DNA of 64,000 bases, from NCBI RefSeq assembly GCF_902859895.1, contig NZ_CADIKM010000012.1, positions 1 through 64,000 on the forward strand, in the 5' to 3' direction. A program made the translations under genes and the position numbers. The first letter of the stretch is position 1; each line of letters opens with the position of its first letter. Shown piece by piece: positions 26,055-34,707 of the stretch. The notes under the pieces were generated by a model, which made no database searches, was not told the DNA's origin, and saw nothing but the letters and a program-made list of their open reading frames with translations. This DNA is from Pararobbsia alpina (GTDB lineage Bacteria; Pseudomonadota; Gammaproteobacteria; Burkholderiales; Burkholderiaceae).

Positions 26055-26824
26055 ATGGCACGCATATTCATTTCCGGCTCGTCCACGGGCCTCGGTTTCA
26101 TGGCGGGCGAACTGCTTGTCGCGCAAGGGCACCAGGTTGTCCTGCATGCCAGGAACGCCGCCCGCGCAGAAGTTGCCCGGCGCGCGTTACCCAAGGCCGA
26201 GGCCGTGGTCGTGGGTGACCTTGAAACCATCGCCGGCGCCAAGGCGCTTGCTGCGCGCGTCAACGAACTCGGCCGCTTCCATACGGTGATCCACAATGCC
26301 GCGGTCGGCTATCGCGAAGGCGAGCGCCTCACCACGGAGGGTCTGCCGCATGTCTTCGCGATCAACACGCTGTCCGCCTACATCCTGACCGCGCTGATCG
26401 AGAAGCCGAAGCGGCTCGTCTATCTGAGCTCGGGCATGCACCGCCAGGCTGATGCCAATCTCGACGACATTCTCTGGCGCAAGCGTCGCTGGAACGGATC
26501 CGCGGCTTATGCCGAAAGCAAGCTGCATGATGCAATGATGGCATTCGCAATTGCCCGTCGCTGGCCCGAATTTTTTCCAACGCGCTTGAACCTGGCTGGG
26601 TACCTACCCGGATGGGTGGTCCCGGTGCGCCCGACGATATGGATCAGGCGCATCGCACCCAAGCCTGGCTCGCCGCCAGTGACGATCCGCAAGCTCAGGT
26701 GACGGGCCAGTACTTTTACCACCTGCGGCCGCTCGCTCCAAACCCGCAGGCAAAGGACGCTATTCTCCAGAACCGGCTCATTGCGCTTTGTGAAGAACTT
26801 TCCAAGGTCGATTTACTGGCATAA
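26055..26824 (+). pseudogene. Short-chain dehydrogenase (SDR), broken by a 1-base deletion
   Basis: ATG 26055 has a good ribosome site (CAGGAG). The NAD(P) motif appears as SGSSTGLGFMAGELL, then HNAAVGY, LSSGMH and the catalytic YAESK. At the T6 run 26571-26576 the frame changes; restoring one T joins it to the +2 frame, which reads ALEPGWVPTRMGGPGAPDDMDQ and continues to TAA 26822. In the unshifted frame the protein ends at 26702 with an unrelated tail. The active site is upstream of the break, but the C-terminal cap is lost. A sequencing error is possible; the neighbouring damage argues for real decay. Confidence 0.8.
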
Positions 26825-26832
26825 GCGCTCGC

Positions 26833-27020
26833 TTGCGTGGCCGGGTTATCGTGTTCGGTGGGGAACTTCGCTTGTCGACCCGATGCCGCCGGTCGGCAAA
26901 TTTGCATCTGCCGGCGCTCTTCGCAAGATACCCGCATCTATCGGTAGACCTGTCGGCAACGGAGCGCACCGTGAATCTGGTCGAGGAAGGGTTCGACCTT
27001 TCGATCAAAAACGGTCAGCC
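26833..27020 (+). pseudogene. LysR substrate-binding-domain fragment, plus strand
   Basis: The frame from TTG 26833 reads LRGRVIV, then LHLPALFARYPHLSVDLS and TVNLVEEGFDLSIKNGQPADS. This matches the start of the effector domain of LysR regulators (about residues 88-155). It lacks both the helix-turn-helix and the C-terminal half. Its orientation is opposite to the LysR helix-turn-helix fragment that begins beside it (27015-27278), so the two look like pieces of one rearranged gene. Confidence 0.65.
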
Positions 27021-27278
27021 TGCCGACTCCTCGGACGACTCGAGTTCAGAGAAGTCTCCAATGATCCGTAAGCCCGCTTCATAGACCGATTGACCGGCCT
27101 CGGTCAGCGTCATGCTGCGTGACGTTCGTCGGACGAGTTGAGCGCCCAGATACCGTTCGAGTGACGCAATCTGTTTGCTGACCGCAGGTTGGCCGACCCC
27201 GATCTCGCGCGCCGCGGCAGCGAAACTCCCGCCGTCGACGATGCGAATGAAAAGTTTGAGCGCGTCCAGCCGATCCAT
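27015..27278 (-). pseudogene. LysR N-terminal fragment (helix-turn-helix only)
   Basis: ATG 27278 gives 87 residues: MDRLDALKLFIRIVDGG, SFAAAAREIGVGQPAVSKQI and LERYLGAQLVRRTSR, a complete LysR helix-turn-helix with linker helix. It stops after ESSEESAG. LysR proteins are about 300 residues, so the effector domain is missing. It diverges from the esterase gene at 27402, the usual arrangement of a LysR regulator and its target. A short DNA-binding protein could still be made, but it would lack ligand control. Confidence 0.8.
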
Positions 27279-27401
27279 CTCCCCTCCAATACTTCCTGCC
27301 TGGAATCGATTGTATTCCTGGGAGCCTTCTTATAGATACTGCTGGGAAACGATATTGTCTCATCCACTGACGAAGTGCTAACGCCACAAAGGAGAGCAAC
27401 G

Positions 27402-28333
27402 ATGACCATCGAAAACCACAAGAGCCTGACCGAAGTCCGGCACGGCTTGCGTGAAGACGACCGTGAGGCCGAGATATCGGTTCTTGCCGGTACCAGAAGC
27501 ATTTTTCGGGATTCAAAGGAACGATGCGTGAAGCGTACGACGCCATGACGGCACAGACGCCGACCGCCGATAACGTCGATCTTGAAAGTGTCGATAGCGA
27601 GGGCGTAAAAGGCTGGTGGATTCGCCCAGAATCCGCCCCCGCCGATCGCGCGATTCTATTTCTGCACGGCGGCGCCTTCATGCTCGGGTCCGCAGAGGCC
27701 TATCGCGGGTTTGCGAGTCAGATCGCGGTGCGCGCCAAGGTTGACACGTTTGTTCTCGACTATCCGCTCGCGCCCGAGCATCCATTTCCAGCCGCATACG
27801 ATGCCACGGTCGCAGCGCTGCAATGGATGGCAAGGTCTGGTATTCGCGAGATCGCACTGGTCGGCGACTCGGCAGGTGGCGGTCTCGCGCTAACGGCCCT
27901 CGGGGCTGATGCGCGCGGGGCGTCGAACGTCCAATGCATCGCCGCCTTTTCGCCGTGGCTCGATCTTGCATTGACGGGTCCTTCGCTTCTCAGTGATGAG
28001 ACGCACGATCCCATTTTCAAGCGACCGGTGCTCGCCAATGCCGCCGCCACCTACCTGGGACCGGCCGACCCCACCGACGGACGCGCGTCACCGCTATACA
28101 GCATTCCCGACCACTTGCCGCCGATCGCGTTTCAGGTAGGAACGAACGAACTGCTGCTCGACGACGCTCGCCGGTATGGCAGTAAGGCAGCAAAGCAGGG
28201 GACCACGGTCCAGCTTGAGATCTTCGAGGGACTCCACCACGTGTTCCAGCGATGCACGCAAGAGCTTGCAAGCGCTCGATACGCGTTGGACCAGATCGCA
28301 AGTTTCATATCGCGGCACTGGACCATCGCTTAG
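27402..28333 (+). pseudogene. Alpha/beta hydrolase (HSL-type esterase), N-terminus frameshifted
   Basis: The natural start appears to be ATG 27402 after AAAGGAG, giving MTIENHKSLTEVRHGL. The frame is lost at the G3 run 27508-27510, where one G seems missing. The remainder is intact from ATG 27524 to 28333 (269 residues), with the oxyanion motif HGGAFMLGS, nucleophile motif GDSAGGGL and the acid and His near DHLPPIAFQVGTNE and GLHHVFQ. Hormone-sensitive-lipase-type esterases cleave short acyl esters. Translation from 27524 could give a protein lacking about 40 N-terminal cap residues, so activity is uncertain. Confidence 0.75.
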
Positions 28334-28894
28334 ATCGATTTCCGGCTTCCGCATGAAAGGACGCTCGAGGGTGCGCGCAGTCAAGCGACTGATAGCGCGT
28401 ATCACTCGGGCATCACAACCTCAACGATCCGACTGGCCGCTTCGAACCAGACTTCGGTCCGTCGAAGCGATACCGCGACCGTCGGTTCTTGGCCGGTTCT
28501 CGCCTGCCGGCGCCCGGCAGCAGGCGCGGAAATACCGACAATGCCGCATCTAGTCAAGAATTGTTTTGAGAAGATAGTTTTTCATCTTTTGCCCTGCGCT
28601 TGGTCCGGCCCAAGCCGATATCCGTATGAATAGTGAATGTAGCGCACCAAATGCGATTGGGCGGCACGAGATTTCGGTCTCACGTCGAAAGAATAGATAG
28701 CAAGTACTGGCCGCTCACTGCGGCAGCATCGAATCCCCTATAGCACCGACACCCCTGATCGGGCGTCAATTCGCTTGCTCTGGACATGTTCAACGGAAGG
28801 GGCGGATACCCGCCAAATATCACTCTGCATTGCTAACCGCACGAATGCGATTCTCGCCACTCCGGGTCAGAAATTGGCCAGGTGTCAATAGGGC
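28334..28894 (+). other. Non-coding stretch, no recognisable gene
   Basis: About 560 bp between the esterase and a porin remnant. Base composition is more AT-rich near 28555-28640. I see no gene with a family match, no hairpin terminator with T-run and no mobile-element ends. It may contain the missing upstream part of the porin in unrecognisable form. Confidence 0.5.
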
Positions 28895-29108
28895 TCCAGC
28901 CTCTCGGGCGTGTCGGATCCGAAGTGGAACCAGTCCAACCTGCTGTTGGACTACTCGCTGTCCGAGCGGACTGACCCGTACGTCGAGGGCCAGTTCCCAG
29001 CACGTGAGCAGCGGTGGCACCGGATTTACGGCTGATATTAACGGTTGGCACCGTCGGCCAACGACAAAGAAGTCGCGCTCACCGCAGGCTTGCGTGCCCG
29101 CCTTCTAA
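28895..29108 (+). pseudogene. Porin C-terminal remnant with three single-base indels
   Basis: Reading across frames gives SSLSGVSDPKWNQSNLLLDY, then SLSERTDPYVEGQF, then QHVSSGGTGFTADING, then ANDKEVALTAGLRARF and stop at 29106-29108. This is the end of a Burkholderia-type trimeric porin, including the final Phe needed for outer-membrane assembly. The frame shifts at an extra C in 28996-28998, a missing T at 29045-29046 and an extra C at 29101-29102. The N-terminal three quarters are not recognisable upstream. Confidence 0.75.
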
Positions 29109-29357
29109 GCTGCATCGAAGCTCGGGAGAGCGACAAGTTGGTGGATAGCTGGGCGCACTCCTGAAACGACAGGGGCCCGCGTGCTTTGCTGAGCGGTCAT
29201 ACAGGCGGACGGCCCCGCGCGTTGTTTGATGCCGGGATAGCTGGAACCCGTCTCTTCCGACTGGGCTCACGGGACGCGTTTTTATTTGCCGCACCGAATC
29301 GACGTTACGAACCGTACTTGAAATGGACTGCAACATGTGTCAACCGGAAGAAATGGA

Positions 29358-30935
29358 ATGAGTCTGACGAATATGAAAATTGGTGCTCGGCTAGGCGTTG
29401 GCTTCGGGCTTGTGATGGCGCTGATGGTGGCGTTGATTGCGGTCGGCCTGATCCGCTTAACCAGCATCAGCGACATCAACGACAGGATTGTCGGTAAGGA
29501 TTGGGTTAAGACCGGTGCGGCGCAGACCATCAATGCCATGACGCGCGACAATGCGCGGCGGACCATGGAGCTGTTCACCACGAGCGACAAAAACAAGGTC
29601 AGCAGGATTTATCAATCGATCGACGGCAACAAGAAGACCATCGACGAGGCGCTTGAGACGCTCGACAAGCTGACTTACACATCCGAAGGAAAGACGTTAC
29701 TAGCGAAGATCAAGGCATCACGCGCGGCGTATGTGACCTCCTTCGGCAAGGTCGCCAGTTTGCTGGCAAAGAAAAAGCGGGATGAGGCCGTCAGCACGAT
29801 GAGTGGCGAAACGCTTCCCGCCCTGGATGTTCTCCAGGGAGATGTCACGGCCATGGTGGATCTGCAAAATAAGCTGGTGGATGCCGGTGGTACCGAAGCC
29901 AGGCAAAACATCGAGTCAGCCCGCAATATGATGATCGGTCTGGGACTGGCGGCCGTATTGATCAGTATCGGTTTAGCTTGTGTCATCACACGCTCGATAA
30001 CACAACCCTTGCGTGAAGCAGTGAAGGTCGCGCAGACGGTCGCGTCCGGCAACTTGACCAGTCGCATCGTCGTACAGACCAGGGATGAGACTGGCCAGCT
30101 ACTGCAAGCCCTCGAGAAGATGAATGAAAGTCTGAAAAGGACCGTGAGCGAAGTGCGTGTAGGCACGGAAACGATCGCGACTGCATCGAGCCAGATTGCG
30201 AGCGGCAATCAGGATCTGTCGTCCCGCACCGAAGAGCAGGCGAGTTCGCTCGAAGAGACCGTCGCCGCGATGGAAGAGCTGACCAGTGCCGTCAAACAGA
30301 ATGCCGACAACGCCCGGCAGGCGAACCAGTTGGCGGTGTCGGCCTCCGAAGTGGCGCTCAAGGGGGGCGCAGTCGTCCTGCAAGTCGTCGACACGATGGG
30401 CTCGATCAACGCCTCAGCCACGAAGATTGTCGACATCATTGGCGTGATCGACGGCATCGCTTTCCAGACCAATATCCTCGCGTTGAACGCGGCAGTGGAA
30501 GCGGCCCGTGCGGGGGAAAATGGCAGGGGCTTTGCGGTGGTCGCAGCCGAAGTCAGAAACCTGGCACAACGCTCCGCGGCAGCGGCCAAGGAAGTCAAAA
30601 CCTTGATTGACGACTCGGTGGACAAGGTCGGCGTGGGCAGCAAACTGGTGAGCGAGGCCGGGGCCACGATGAACGAGATCGTGACCAGCGTGCAGCGCGT
30701 CACCGACATCATGGGCGAGATCAGCGCCGCCAGCGAGGAGCAGAGCGCGGGGATTGAGCAGATCAACAAGGCCATGAGCCAGATGGATGAAGTGACGCAG
30801 CAAAACGCGGCGCTGGTGGAAGAAGCCGCGGCGGCAGCCGAGTCCCTCCAGGGCCAGGCCGGCAATCTGGCGCAGGTGGTCAGCGTGTTCAAGTTGGGCG
30901 GTACGCACGCCGCGGCGCCAGCACATGGCGCTTGA
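29358..30935 (+). CDS. Methyl-accepting chemotaxis protein with four-helix-bundle sensor
   Basis: ATG 29358 follows GGAAGAAATGGA; the product is 525 residues. Membrane helix 1 spans about 12-33. A periplasmic four-helix bundle (about 40-190) begins with the MCP-type motif [20 protein letters not shown]. Membrane helix 2 is at about 192-212 and HAMP at about 213-266. The cytoplasmic coiled coil has the hairpin tip [26 protein letters not shown] and methylation-type Glu/Gln sites. The C-terminus ends in Ala/His-rich APAHGA and lacks an NWETF-like CheR tether. It senses an unknown ligand. Confidence 0.95.
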   Translation: MSLTNMKIGARLGVGFGLVMALMVALIAVGLIRLTSISDINDRIVGKDWVKTGAAQTINAMTRDNARRTMELFTTSDKNKVSRIYQSIDGNKKTIDEALETLDKLTYTSEGKTLLAKIKASRAAYVTSFGKVASLLAKKKRDEAVSTMSGETLPALDVLQGDVTAMVDLQNKLVDAGGTEARQNIESARNMMIGLGLAAVLISIGLACVITRSITQPLREAVKVAQTVASGNLTSRIVVQTRDETGQLLQALEKMNESLKRTVSEVRVGTETIATASSQIASGNQDLSSRTEEQASSLEETVAAMEELTSAVKQNADNARQANQLAVSASEVALKGGAVVLQVVDTMGSINASATKIVDIIGVIDGIAFQTNILALNAAVEAARAGENGRGFAVVAAEVRNLAQRSAAAAKEVKTLIDDSVDKVGVGSKLVSEAGATMNEIVTSVQRVTDIMGEISAASEEQSAGIEQINKAMSQMDEVTQQNAALVEEAAAAAESLQGQAGNLAQVVSVFKLGGTHAAAPAHGA

Positions 30936-31167
30936 CGTCGGGCCGTCCAGATCAAGTGTCGTGCAGCGTGTCAGGAAGGCCGCCCCTGCGACCACGACTA
31001 CTCCCCGCTGCGAAAATCAGGGTGCTCGCCTCGGGCGTCGGAAGCGTTGTCTCAAACCCGTCGCGTCACGCAACATACGCAAGCGAAATGACCCGTCCGA
31101 TTTTGATGGGGCTTCTTGCACGTATTCACTGTAGTGCCTGACGACGAGTCGAATGGGTGCAGTGAAA

Positions 31168-31199
31168 GCGCGCGTTTCATCGTTCGCAAAAACGCGCGC
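31168..31199 (-). terminator. Hairpin after the TIGR03118-like gene
   Basis: Perfect 10-bp arms GCGCGCGTTT (31168-31177) and AAACGCGCGC (31190-31199) enclose a 12-base loop. On the minus strand the stem is followed by TTTCACT, a short T-run, 9 bp after the stop of the gene at 31208. This fits a factor-independent terminator of the minus-strand genes. Confidence 0.6.
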
Positions 31200-31207
31200 G
31201 ACGACCT

Positions 31208-32290
31208 TTACATCTTCACGTCGATGCGTCCATAGGTGCCGTTCACCTCGTCGTTCGGTCCCGCAGCAAAGAACAACGTGTTCACAGGCTGATTGTCGAG
31301 CCCGTTGCCGAAGGCGATTCCCCATAGCCCTCCCTGCACGAACGCGGTTCCGTTCGACAGCATGACGGTGCCGAGGGATTTGCCGCTCGCCGGGTCGAAT
31401 GCGTTTATCGCGCCGTCGCCGAAGTTGCCCACCAGAACGTCACCACTGAACTGGCCAAAGTTGGCCGGCGCTTGTGCAACGCCCCAAGGCGCATTCAGCG
31501 GACCAGCCGATGCGAATCGCTGCAACAGATTGCCTGCCGGATCGAACACATCGACGAACCCCAAGCCCGCGCCGTCGAGATTGTCGTGCGCCGCAGGATC
31601 CTGTTGGGCATAGGTCACGAAGAGCTTTGCCCCGATCGCCTGAATGCCGAATGGCGCGAAGCCCGCCGGCAGGTTCGGATCCTGGAACTTGCCGGGTACC
31701 ACCACCTTTGCGAAGTTCGTGTCAAACACATCGACCTTGTTGTTGTGAAAATCGGTGGCGTAGAGGAAGTTCGCTCCGCCATTGCTCGCGAGTGCGAGCC
31801 CTTTGTAGACCGCGCCGCCGCTCCCGTCGTCGAACATGACGATGGCGGCCGTCGGACTGACCGTGGGTGACCATGCGGTGATGGTCCCGCCCTCGCCTGA
31901 AAAGATGAATGCGGCTACCCCGGACTTGCCACCCTGGCTAATGGTGAACTCCGTCGTGCCGTTGAAAACGATGCCGGTGGGATTCGCGGGACCGCTGCTG
32001 CCGTTCGGAATGCTGACGATGAGCGATTGCGGCACGCCGTTTCCATCGTAGAGCGTCGCCACCGAGGTTGCGTTGTCCGCGACCCAGACGAAACCCTGCG
32101 GATTGAAGGCAACGCCCCATGCGTTTTTCAGGTTCACGTCGGTGTGGGGAGCGGCGACGGCGCCATCTGACACCAGCGTGGTCGCGGTAAATGATTGCAT
32201 GTTGTTTGAGTCGGAACCGCCACATGCGACAAGACTTGCCAATGCCGCACTGCTCGCGACGGCGCACAACGCTTTAAGGACTGAGTTCAT
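31208..32290 (-). CDS. TIGR03118-family beta-propeller lipoprotein
   Basis: ATG 32290 has AGGAG about 9 bases upstream; the product is 360 residues. A signal ends in the lipobox SLVACGG (Cys about 23). The body is built of propeller-type repeats: LKNAWGVAFNPQGFVWVADN, GGANFLYATDFHNNKVDVFD, LNAPWGVAQAP, SGDVLVGNFGDGAINAFDPASGK and GGLWGIAFGNG. This matches the TIGR03118 family of exported proteins of unknown function. No catalytic residues are evident. It lies downstream of a quinoprotein-like dehydrogenase gene on the same strand, 153 bp apart. Confidence 0.85.
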   Translation of the reverse strand: MNSVLKALCAVASSAALASLVACGGSDSNNMQSFTATTLVSDGAVAAPHTDVNLKNAWGVAFNPQGFVWVADNATSVATLYDGNGVPQSLIVSIPNGSSGPANPTGIVFNGTTEFTISQGGKSGVAAFIFSGEGGTITAWSPTVSPTAAIVMFDDGSGGAVYKGLALASNGGANFLYATDFHNNKVDVFDTNFAKVVVPGKFQDPNLPAGFAPFGIQAIGAKLFVTYAQQDPAAHDNLDGAGLGFVDVFDPAGNLLQRFASAGPLNAPWGVAQAPANFGQFSGDVLVGNFGDGAINAFDPASGKSLGTVMLSNGTAFVQGGLWGIAFGNGLDNQPVNTLFFAAGPNDEVNGTYGRIDVKM

Positions 32291-32443
32291 AGCCGCACTC
32301 CTCTCCTGCCGTTGGTCATGGTAGTCACTGGACGTGTGAGATTGCGACTTTATTCCGTCGTCGGTGTGACCGGCCCGTGGTGGGGATGGGGTGTCGATTT
32401 GGGTCCTTAGCCTCAAGGGTGCGTTCTGGGGCGTAACTACGGA

Positions 32444-34186
32444 TCAACGGCCCACATAAGCGATGCGCCATATCGTGCCGTTGCCGTCCTCAGACACGAG
32501 CAGCGCTCCGTCGCGAGCCACCGCCACGCCGACCGGTCGGCCCCAGACGCTCCGTTCATTCGTGACGAAGCCGGTGAGGAAGTCCTCGTATTCACCGGTG
32601 GGAACACCCTGCACGAGACGCACGCGCACCACCTTGTAGCCGGTGCGTGTGGCGCGATTCCATGAGCCGTGAAAAGCCGCGAAGATATCTCCGCGATACT
32701 CGGCAGGGAATGCCGCAGCGCCCTTCGTCGCGGTATAGAAGCACATCCCCAGCGAAGCCGAGTGCGCCTGCAACAGCACATCGGGAGCGATTGTCTGCCC
32801 CGCAAGATCGGGCCGCTCGCCTGCGTGGCGAGGATCTTCATGGTTGCCGAGGTAGTACCAGGGCCAGCCATAGAATCCGCCTTCCTTGACCCGGGTGATG
32901 TAGTCCGGAACCAGATCGTCTCCGAGCCCGTCGCGCTCGTTCGTCGAAGCCCAGAGATCGCCCGTACCCGGCTCCACTGCTATGCCGACGCCGTTGCGAA
33001 TGCCTGTTGCGAAGGAACGCAGAGGTGCCCGGCCTTCAGGATCGGTCACGAGAATAACGGCGCGATTGGCTTCAGTGTCCCATGCCGCACCGCGCCCGTG
33101 TTCGGCCTCCCAGCGGGCAATGCCTTGGGGACTCTTCTTGCTCATGCTGTCGGCGACGTTCGACGCTGAACCTACCGAAATGAACATGCGCTTGCCATCG
33201 CGGGAAAACGCCACATCGCGCGTGCTGTGGCCGCCCCGGCTTTCCGTGAGGCTCGGTACGACAACCTCGGCCTTGCCGCTCGCCTTGAGTTCACCGCTGC
33301 GATAGGCGAAGCGCACGATCGAGTTGTTGTTCGCGACATAAACCCATTGCGGATCATTCCCCGGTGGATAGAACGCGATGCCGAAGGGCCGGTCGAGGCC
33401 GTCGGCGAAAACCTGGTTTTCGGAAGGCGCATCGGCCCCGTCGGCGGCTCGTAATACCCGTATCCGGTCCTCGGCTGTCTCAGCCACGAAAATGTCGCCG
33501 TTGGGCGCGACGCGCAGGATGCGCGGGTTCGACAGTCCGGACGCGAACAACCGGGCCGTGAAACCCGGTGGCACCGACAAAGAAGCGTTGGCGGGTGGCT
33601 TCGAAACCTGTGGGCCGTTGCCGGCCGACGCCGTGCTATAGGGTGCGGGCAAGTCCGCCAGCGTGATGTGATGTTTGACTCCGGGAGCATCAAGACGCCA
33701 GTCGCCGAGGCTGCTGCTGACCGAAGCGGATGGCGTGCGTGTCGACGCGGCAGCGGCCGTCGGCGAAGCCGTGGCCGGCATTTTGAGCGTGGATAAATAG
33801 GCGATCAGATTCCGGCGATCGCCGGCATCTGGCGTCGAAACCGGCATGGTGGTGCCGGGGACCGTCGCCGTCGGATTGGCAAGGAAGCGATCGAGGGTCG
33901 CCGTGTCCCACCTCAGGCCCGACTGGCCCAAGGCGTTTGAAAAGGTGAAGTTGGAAAGAGCGCCAGCGCGTCGACCTAGAACACCGACGAGGCTGGGGCC
34001 CTGCCGCGTGATCGCGATGTTTCCAGCCCCGAGACTGTCGGCATGGCACATCGCGCAGTTTTGCTGAAAGGAGATTCTTCCTTGCCCGACATTGCCCGGC
34101 GAAGGCGTGTCGTCTGCGGCCGCGTTGCCTGTGAAAGCCCCGGCAAGATAGAGGCTGAGTAGGATCATGCGGGTGATGGGCTGCAT
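32444..34186 (-). CDS. Cytochrome c fused to sorbosone-dehydrogenase-like beta-propeller
   Basis: The 580-residue protein has a signal peptide (about 1-24) and an N-terminal cytochrome c domain (about 30-135). That domain has haem motif CAMCH (44-48) and a likely Met ligand in TTMPVSTP. A six-bladed propeller follows (about 200-580) of the glucose/L-sorbosone dehydrogenase family, with LSNPRILRVAPNGDIFVAE, RPFGIAFYPPG, GGHSTRDVAFSRDGKRMFI and GIRNGVGIAVEPGTGDLW. Relatives use PQQ, but cofactor residues cannot be proven here. The fusion suggests electrons pass directly to the haem in the periplasm. Confidence 0.88.
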   Translation of the reverse strand: MQPITRMILLSLYLAGAFTGNAAADDTPSPGNVGQGRISFQQNCAMCHADSLGAGNIAITRQGPSLVGVLGRRAGALSNFTFSNALGQSGLRWDTATLDRFLANPTATVPGTTMPVSTPDAGDRRNLIAYLSTLKMPATASPTAAAASTRTPSASVSSSLGDWRLDAPGVKHHITLADLPAPYSTASAGNGPQVSKPPANASLSVPPGFTARLFASGLSNPRILRVAPNGDIFVAETAEDRIRVLRAADGADAPSENQVFADGLDRPFGIAFYPPGNDPQWVYVANNNSIVRFAYRSGELKASGKAEVVVPSLTESRGGHSTRDVAFSRDGKRMFISVGSASNVADSMSKKSPQGIARWEAEHGRGAAWDTEANRAVILVTDPEGRAPLRSFATGIRNGVGIAVEPGTGDLWASTNERDGLGDDLVPDYITRVKEGGFYGWPWYYLGNHEDPRHAGERPDLAGQTIAPDVLLQAHSASLGMCFYTATKGAAAFPAEYRGDIFAAFHGSWNRATRTGYKVVRVRLVQGVPTGEYEDFLTGFVTNERSVWGRPVGVAVARDGALLVSEDGNGTIWRIAYVGR

Positions 34187-34401
34187 GGATAACTTTCCTC
34201 ATCGGATTGTGTCCGCGCAAGGATACGACTGGTGGCTCGCGTCGTGGGTATCGTTCATGCGTTCTTGCGCTTGCCCCAACATGAGCTTCGGCCGCGCATT
34301 ACCCTGGCTCGCCCATTCGGACCGGTCGGCGATGCCGGCTTCATGAGAATGAAGCTGAGGGTCTTTTCCACGTTCATGCTCTGACGCCCAATTTTTGGGA
34401 A

Positions 34402-34436
34402 GCATGCACCAAGGCTTTGAGAGGCATGCACCAAGG
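34402..34436 (+). promoter_or_regulatory. Paired direct repeats resembling NtrC half-sites
   Basis: GCATGCACCAAGG occurs identically at 34402-34414 and 34424-34436, 22 bp apart, i.e. two helical turns. TGCACCAA equals one half of the NtrC consensus (GCACCA ... TGGTGC). The sites lie about 110-140 bp before the predicted sigma54 promoter, a typical enhancer distance. The mirror half-sites are not conserved, so the assignment is tentative. Confidence 0.45.
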
Positions 34437-34542
34437 ACGTCGGCGATCCATCTGGCGTGGACTGTCTTGCCGTGTGATCCCGCTCTCGCCGGAATCCTTC
34501 AAAGTCTTATCCCATAAGGCCAGGCGAAGCCCTGACTCAGCC

Positions 34543-34558
34543 AGGCATGACTCATGCT
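34543..34558 (+). promoter_or_regulatory. Candidate sigma54 (-24/-12) promoter
   Basis: AGGCATGACTCATGCT fits the consensus TGGCACG-N4-TTGCT at most positions. It has GG and GC with exactly 10 bases between them, and GGCA plus TGCT intact. Transcription would begin near 34569, about 140 bp before the BMP gene. Confidence 0.5.
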
Positions 34559-34572
34559 TTCTGAGGTTTCAA

Positions 34573-34584
34573 CTTGTATTCAAG
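34573..34584. promoter_or_regulatory. Candidate GntR/FCD operator
   Basis: CTTGTATTCAAG is a near-palindrome one base away from CTTGTATACAAG-type sites bound by FCD-family GntR regulators. It lies at the predicted transcription start, where a repressor would act, and the operon ends with such a regulator (40671-41414). Confidence 0.4.
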
Positions 34585-34707
34585 CCTGCACTCATGAACA
34601 CCGACCTCCCATTCGATGCGAGCCTCGCGATGTCTTCTGGCTGGCTAACCGATCTCCATAGTCCCGACGCACACTCTCTATAACCGCAATCACAGGAGTC
34701 GATCACC

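Larger units (their letters stand above)
34187..34707 (+). promoter_or_regulatory. Regulatory region of the BMP transporter / formamidase operon
   Basis: This 521-bp gap between divergent genes has no convincing gene. It holds, in order, two direct NtrC-like half-sites (34402-34436), a sigma54-type promoter (34543-34558) and a GntR-type palindrome (34573-34584), listed separately. CACAGGAG before ATG 34708 is the ribosome site. Confidence 0.55.

Noticed and set aside
34451-34472. TGGCGTGG ... TTGCC as a sigma54 promoter before the BMP gene
   Set aside because: The spacing between the GG and GC elements is wrong by two or more bases; the site at 34543 fits better.
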